Part shown: piece by piece, positions 61,099-64,000 of the stretch
Layout: each line of letters begins with the position of its first letter
Position numbering within the stretch: position 1 is the stretch's first letter
Source: Epilithonimonas zeae
Lineage (GTDB): Bacteria; Bacteroidota; Bacteroidia; Flavobacteriales; Weeksellaceae
Reading direction: 5' to 3'
DNA: 64,000 bases
Assembly (NCBI RefSeq): GCF_900141765.1
Contig: NZ_FSRK01000002.1
Coordinates: 186,001-250,000 of the forward strand
Position numbers and translations under genes: made by a program
Notes under the pieces: generated by a model
Told to the model about the DNA's origin: nothing
The model's input: only the letters and a program-made list of their open reading frames with translations
Database searches by the model: none

Positions 61099-61971
61099 TT
61101 AATTCCGCTTATCATTTCCCCAAAGCAGTTTTTGACGAATCGTTTCGTAGAAACTGAAATTTTTTGGTTTAATGAGAAACAAGGAAAATTCGGCTTTTTC
61201 AATTACAACTTCGCTACCAACATCCATATGATAAAGTCTGGAATCCAAAGCTAAAGTATATTGCGGAACACGGCTTTTGACCGTCAATTTTATCTTCGAA
61301 TCGTCTTTTACGATGAGCGGACGAACATTCAGATTATGAGGAGCAATTGGTGAAATTGCGAAGTTATCATTGGATGGAGAAATAATCGGCCCTCCACAAC
61401 TTAATGAATAGGCGGTAGAGCCTGTTGGCGTCGACACAATCAATCCATCACCCCAGAAAACGTTCAGGAATTCATCATTGATGTAAGATTCCACAGTAAT
61501 CATTGATGTAGTTTCTTTTCTGGAAAGGCTGACATCATTCAGAGCAAAAGGAAAATCAATCTGAGAATTATCGTCCGTCGTAATTTTAATCACGGAACGT
61601 TCGCTGATATTATAATTTTTATCAAGAATAATCGAATCCAATTCATCAAAAATCTGGTCTTTCCTGAAATTTGCCAAAAATCCTAATCGTCCTGTATTAA
61701 CCCCAATAATCGGAATCTCAAGGTCTTGAATAAATGTTAGGGCATTCAGAATCGTTCCATCGCCTCCAAAACTGAAAACAATATTGACATTCTTATTCTT
61801 AAGCTCTTCTTTCCCGGAAAATGTATCAAATTCTTTGGAAAAATTCAGATTCTCCGCCATCTCTGCGTGAAGAACAACTGCTACTTCTCGCAACGCCAAT
61901 TCGGAAATGAACCGGTTGAGATACAAAAACGTATCAAGATCCTTTTTTTGAGAATAGATAGCTGCCTTCAT
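61099..61971 (-). CDS. nadK: NAD kinase
   Basis: NadK phosphorylates NAD to NADP. The 290-residue protein has the catalytic FSFGGDGTILNA, GVNTGRLGFLANF, NDVSLSR, DGLIVSTPTGSTAYSLSCGGPIISP and the C-terminal IVKDDSKIKLTVK. ATG at 61971 (MKAAIYSQKK) is chosen over a TTG one codon earlier; it begins 3 bases after the CBS-domain gene stop, so the two are an operon. Confidence 0.95.
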   Translation of the reverse strand: MKAAIYSQKKDLDTFLYLNRFISELALREVAVVLHAEMAENLNFSKEFDTFSGKEELKNKNVNIVFSFGGDGTILNALTFIQDLEIPIIGVNTGRLGFLANFRKDQIFDELDSIILDKNYNISERSVIKITTDDNSQIDFPFALNDVSLSRKETTSMITVESYINDEFLNVFWGDGLIVSTPTGSTAYSLSCGGPIISPSNDNFAISPIAPHNLNVRPLIVKDDSKIKLTVKSRVPQYTLALDSRLYHMDVGSEVVIEKAEFSLFLIKPKNFSFYETIRQKLLWGNDKRN

Positions 61972-61974
61972 CAA

Positions 61975-62628
61975 TTATATTTCTAAAAATTTCTGGAAAA
62001 ACCCAAAACGGTCTTTCAACAGTTCTTCCTTCTCGTCATCATAATGTTTATGCACCACCACATAGCCATAACGTTCAAAAGTTTCGTCTATAGAACTTAG
62101 ATTTTCATTGCTGATTTTGAGCGTAATTTCTACACTGTCATCCTTTATAGCATTGATGAATGTGCCGTAGATTTTTCCATTGTTACTTTCTACAATCTGA
62201 GAAATCTCCGTCATAGAATAATGCAATCCTGTGGTTTGAATTGTCAAAATCGCCCCGTTTTCGGAAAACAAAGGATATTTGGAAAACTCATTGAAAATAT
62301 CGTCGCAAGAGATATAACCCAGATATTTTTCCTCTTTGGAAATAACAGGAACTACATTCGCGTTGAAGGTGTGGAAAAGCTTGATGCTGTCCAGCAAACT
62401 GCTGTCCTCCATAATCGCAAAACGCTCGTAATGGATATTAAGCGAATCCAGATTGCCTTCCGGACTGTCTTCCAAAAACGGTTGACTCAATCCACCAAGA
62501 AAAATGCCCTTGCTCACAATGAAAACGTGGGAATATCCAAATTCCTTAGCAACCTCAGAAGCTTCTTCTATAGAGTCTCTGACGCCGAAAGCCGGATAGT
62601 CTTTGGAAATGTAATCTTTGATAAACAT
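61975..62628 (-). CDS. CBS domain protein
   Basis: A 217-residue cytoplasmic protein with two CBS motifs (about 1-60 and 65-130: FAIMEDSSLLDSIKLFHTFN, VVPVISKEEKYLGYISCDDI) and an ACT-like C-terminal part (about 140-217: ILTIQTTGLHYSMTEISQIV). CBS pairs bind adenine nucleotides, so adenylate sensing is plausible. Its tight coupling to nadK suggests, but does not prove, a link to NAD(P) control. Confidence 0.88.
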   Translation of the reverse strand: MFIKDYISKDYPAFGVRDSIEEASEVAKEFGYSHVFIVSKGIFLGGLSQPFLEDSPEGNLDSLNIHYERFAIMEDSSLLDSIKLFHTFNANVVPVISKEEKYLGYISCDDIFNEFSKYPLFSENGAILTIQTTGLHYSMTEISQIVESNNGKIYGTFINAIKDDSVEITLKISNENLSSIDETFERYGYVVVHKHYDDEKEELLKDRFGFFQKFLEI

Positions 62629-62698
62629 TATGCTAATTTACAAAAATTACTTAGCCACAAAAGATTTTAAAAATTTTTATGTTTTTTTACAACAACTA

Positions 62699-62730
62699 TT
62701 GCTTTATATAAAAATAAAAATATATCTTTG
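62699..62730 (+). promoter_or_regulatory. Orphan consensus promoter
   Basis: TTG (62699-62701), 21-base spacer, TATCTTTG (62723-62730): a full match with no rightward gene behind it; the next coding sequence is on the other strand. Confidence 0.65.
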
Positions 62731-62734
62731 TCGC

Positions 62735-62804
62735 CTTTCATTTTTACTTTTTATTAGATTTATTTCAAACTGCAGCACTTCATTGTGTTTGCAGTTTTTT
62801 ATTT
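62735..62804 (+). ncRNA. Candidate small RNA of about 65-70 nt
   Basis: Begins at the start predicted from the orphan promoter and ends with the hairpin and T-run at 62767-62804. No ATG frame inside. Its 3' end touches the end of the trmH-family gene in antisense, so it could also act on that mRNA. I recognise no known RNA family. Confidence 0.45.
62767..62804 (+). terminator. Rightward terminator of the candidate small RNA
   Basis: AAACTGCA (62767-62774) pairs with TGCAGTTT (62790-62797), with CAC/GTG inside, followed by TTTATTTT. There is no T-run on the minus-strand side, so it serves rightward transcription. Confidence 0.7.
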
Positions 62805-63338
62805 TGTAAGATTAAGATTCTTTGCAAATTCCCAGATTACGATTCCGCCACAGACACTTACGTTCAGAGAATGTTTGGTTCCAAGTTGTGGGATTTCTAG
62901 GAAAGTATCAATATTTGGTAAAGCTTCATCACTGATTCCATCGACTTCATTACCAAGAATCAAAGCGTATTTTTTGTCTGGATTAATTTCAAAATCTGTT
63001 ATCAATTGACTTGACGAGGTTTGCTCAATCCCAATAATTTCGAAGTTTTCCTTTTTAAGATGGTCAATAGCCACATTAATATCCTGCTCATAAATCCAAT
63101 CCACACTTTCGGTTGCACCAAGAGCCGCTTTATGAATTTCACGATGAGGCGGCTGAGGCGTGATGCCACAAAGCACAACTTTTTCTATCAAAAAAGCATC
63201 GCCAGTTCTGAAAATCGCACCAACATTGTGCATACTTCTTACATTATCCAAGATCACAACCAAAGAAATCTTCGTTGTTTTCTTAAACGTTTCTACATCT
63301 ATTCTTCCTAGCTCTTCTAGTTTCAGTTTTTTCGTCAA
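62799..63338 (-). CDS. TrmH family RNA 2'-O-methyltransferase
   Basis: A 179-residue SpoU/TrmH-type SPOUT methyltransferase: VVILDNVRSMHNVGAIFRTGDA (motif 1), YALILGNEVDGISDEAL (motif 2) and LEIPQLGTKHSLNVSVCGGIVIWEF (motif 3). The target could be tRNA or rRNA. The start is TTG at 63338, two bases after the bestrophin-like gene stop; no ATG fits, so translation is probably coupled. Confidence 0.92.
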   Translation of the reverse strand: MTKKLKLEELGRIDVETFKKTTKISLVVILDNVRSMHNVGAIFRTGDAFLIEKVVLCGITPQPPHREIHKAALGATESVDWIYEQDINVAIDHLKKENFEIIGIEQTSSSQLITDFEINPDKKYALILGNEVDGISDEALPNIDTFLEIPQLGTKHSLNVSVCGGIVIWEFAKNLNLTK

Positions 63339-63340
63339 AA

Positions 63341-64000
63341 TCAGGCTTTATTTAAAATTAAATCGATATTTCTCTCAATATTTTGTGCGATAGATTCCAT
63401 TGGGATATCATTCTCATCATTGTTGAAAGGATCTTCTATTTCTTCCGCAATCAATTCCAAACTCATCAGAACATAGTAAACAAACATGGTGATCGGAATC
63501 ATAAAAACTCCAAGATTCACAACATTAGCGATTGGCAAAGCTAAGACATAGAAAACGATAAACTTCTTGATGAATGATGAATATGAGTACGGAATTGGTG
63601 TATTTTTAATTCTTTCGCAACCACCACAAACATCCAAAAAACCAGATAATTGTGTATCTAAAACTAACATTTCTGTTTCGGAAATCTTACCTTCTTTTTT
63701 TAATTGAAACAATTTTTTGGTCATCAGAAAAACCAATTCTGCAGGTCCGTGATGTTTCAGTTCTTTTTTAAGATCGGTAAAATCCTCATCCAAAACCAAT
63801 CTTGTTGATTCTTTGGAAAGATGTGTTGCCAGCAAATGAGGAAAAAGTTTAAGATAACGCGCGATCTGAGTTTTGGTTTTAATATCTTTATCATCCAAGA
63901 TGCTACTCATCTTAATCATAAAATTTCGGCTGTCATTGACCAATTTTCCCCAAAGTTTTCGTCCTTCCCACCAACGGTCATAGGCTGTATTAGTCCTAAA
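63341..64000 (-). CDS. Bestrophin-like (UPF0187) membrane protein, N-terminus beyond window
   Basis: The frame is open to the window edge, so the 5' part is missing. The visible 219 residues start FRTNTAYDRWWEGRKLWGKL, the hallmark of bacterial bestrophins (arginine/aromatic stretch after the first helices), and contain KFIVFYVLALPIANVVNLGVFMIPITMFVYYVLMSLELIAEEIEDPF, the conserved late helices and acidic E-x-I-E-D-P-F. Bestrophins form pentameric ion channels. It is cotranscribed with the TrmH-family gene. Confidence 0.9.
   Translation of the reverse strand, partial: FRTNTAYDRWWEGRKLWGKLVNDSRNFMIKMSSILDDKDIKTKTQIARYLKLFPHLLATHLSKESTRLVLDEDFTDLKKELKHHGPAELVFLMTKKLFQLKKEGKISETEMLVLDTQLSGFLDVCGGCERIKNTPIPYSYSSFIKKFIVFYVLALPIANVVNLGVFMIPITMFVYYVLMSLELIAEEIEDPFNNDENDIPMESIAQNIERNIDLILNKA

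Noticed and set aside
1-64000. CRISPR arrays, insertion sequences, prophage, integrase/att sites, rRNA or tRNA genes
   Set aside because: No regularly spaced repeats, transposase or phage-type proteins, and no tRNA or rRNA signatures were seen on either strand.

Overview
The window is a stretch of a Flavobacteriia chromosome, most like the Chryseobacterium/Epilithonimonas group (family Weeksellaceae). The reasons are as follows. The DNA is AT-rich. Genes lack Shine-Dalgarno sites and are instead preceded by the Bacteroidetes -7 box TAnnTTTG, sometimes with a -33 TTG. A C-terminal type IX secretion sorting domain, the flavobacterial exosortase XrtF, two TonB-dependent receptors, a type III glutamine synthetase and several Bacteroidetes-restricted families (DUF5687, DUF5689, DUF6146, DUF6909-like) are present. 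There is no rRNA or tRNA, no CRISPR array, no transposase and no prophage. Most of the window is ordinary core genome.

Layout. 1-1.5 kb: start of the division/cell-wall cluster (mraZ, rsmH, first codons of an ftsL-like gene), reading left. 1.7-5.5 kb: nitroreductase, nadB, a small lipoprotein and nadC (de novo NAD synthesis; nadK lies at 61 kb). 5.5-10.8 kb: a TonB receptor, a small membrane protein, asd and a CDF metal exporter. 10.8-12.2 kb: exosortase XrtF and its partner, separated by a structured gap. 12.3-24.8 kb: an AmgK-like kinase, NlpC/P60 lipoprotein, glutamine synthetase III, a DUF6909-like protein, DUF445 protein, secreted protein, M48 protease, a serine-hydrolase-like protein and a TetR regulator. 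25-27.5 kb: TatD-TcdA-RnpA and DUF4126. 27.5-33.9 kb: TonB receptor plus DUF5689 lipoprotein facing a divergent secreted nuclease/phosphatase, then a DUF6146 lipoprotein. 33.9-41.5 kb: prfA, small membrane protein, fumC, Crp/Fnr regulator, SugE-like exporter, Dyp peroxidase and an ABC exporter. 41.7-50.8 kb: dnaB, rnhA, comM/yifB, manC, SprT-like protein, a TPR histidine kinase and response regulator, ElaA-type acetyltransferase and ysxC. 50.8-57 kb: hydrolase, trmL, a SpmA-SpmB-type fusion and the metNIQ transporter. 57-64 kb: T9SS cargo protein, a DUF6973-like protein, accD, fbaA, nadK, a CBS protein, a TrmH-family methyltransferase and the C-terminal part of a bestrophin-like channel.

The most interesting signals lie between genes. 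(1) The metNIQ operon has a complete promoter, an 11-codon leader ORF with tandem Cys codons and an intrinsic terminator before metN, which looks like a transcription attenuator. (2) A perfect promoter at 62.7 kb leads to a terminator about 65 nt later with no gene between. (3) Downstream of the two-component system a palindrome sits at about -41 of another orphan promoter followed by a terminator. (4) The gap between xrtF and its partner holds a promoter, a 29-codon ORF and a run of hairpins. (5) Six copies of one structured intergenic repeat family in two subtypes are scattered through the window. Protein-level oddities are a serine hydrolase whose catalytic Lys is Asn, an AccD without zinc-ribbon cysteines, and a nucleoside-phosphorylase-like end on the DUF6909-like protein.

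Start codons were re-chosen for about 18 genes where the longest open frame ran back through a promoter, a repeat or a TTG. Five genes (rnpA, rnhA, the TrmH-family gene, the histidine kinase and the partial ftsL-like gene) seem to start with TTG.
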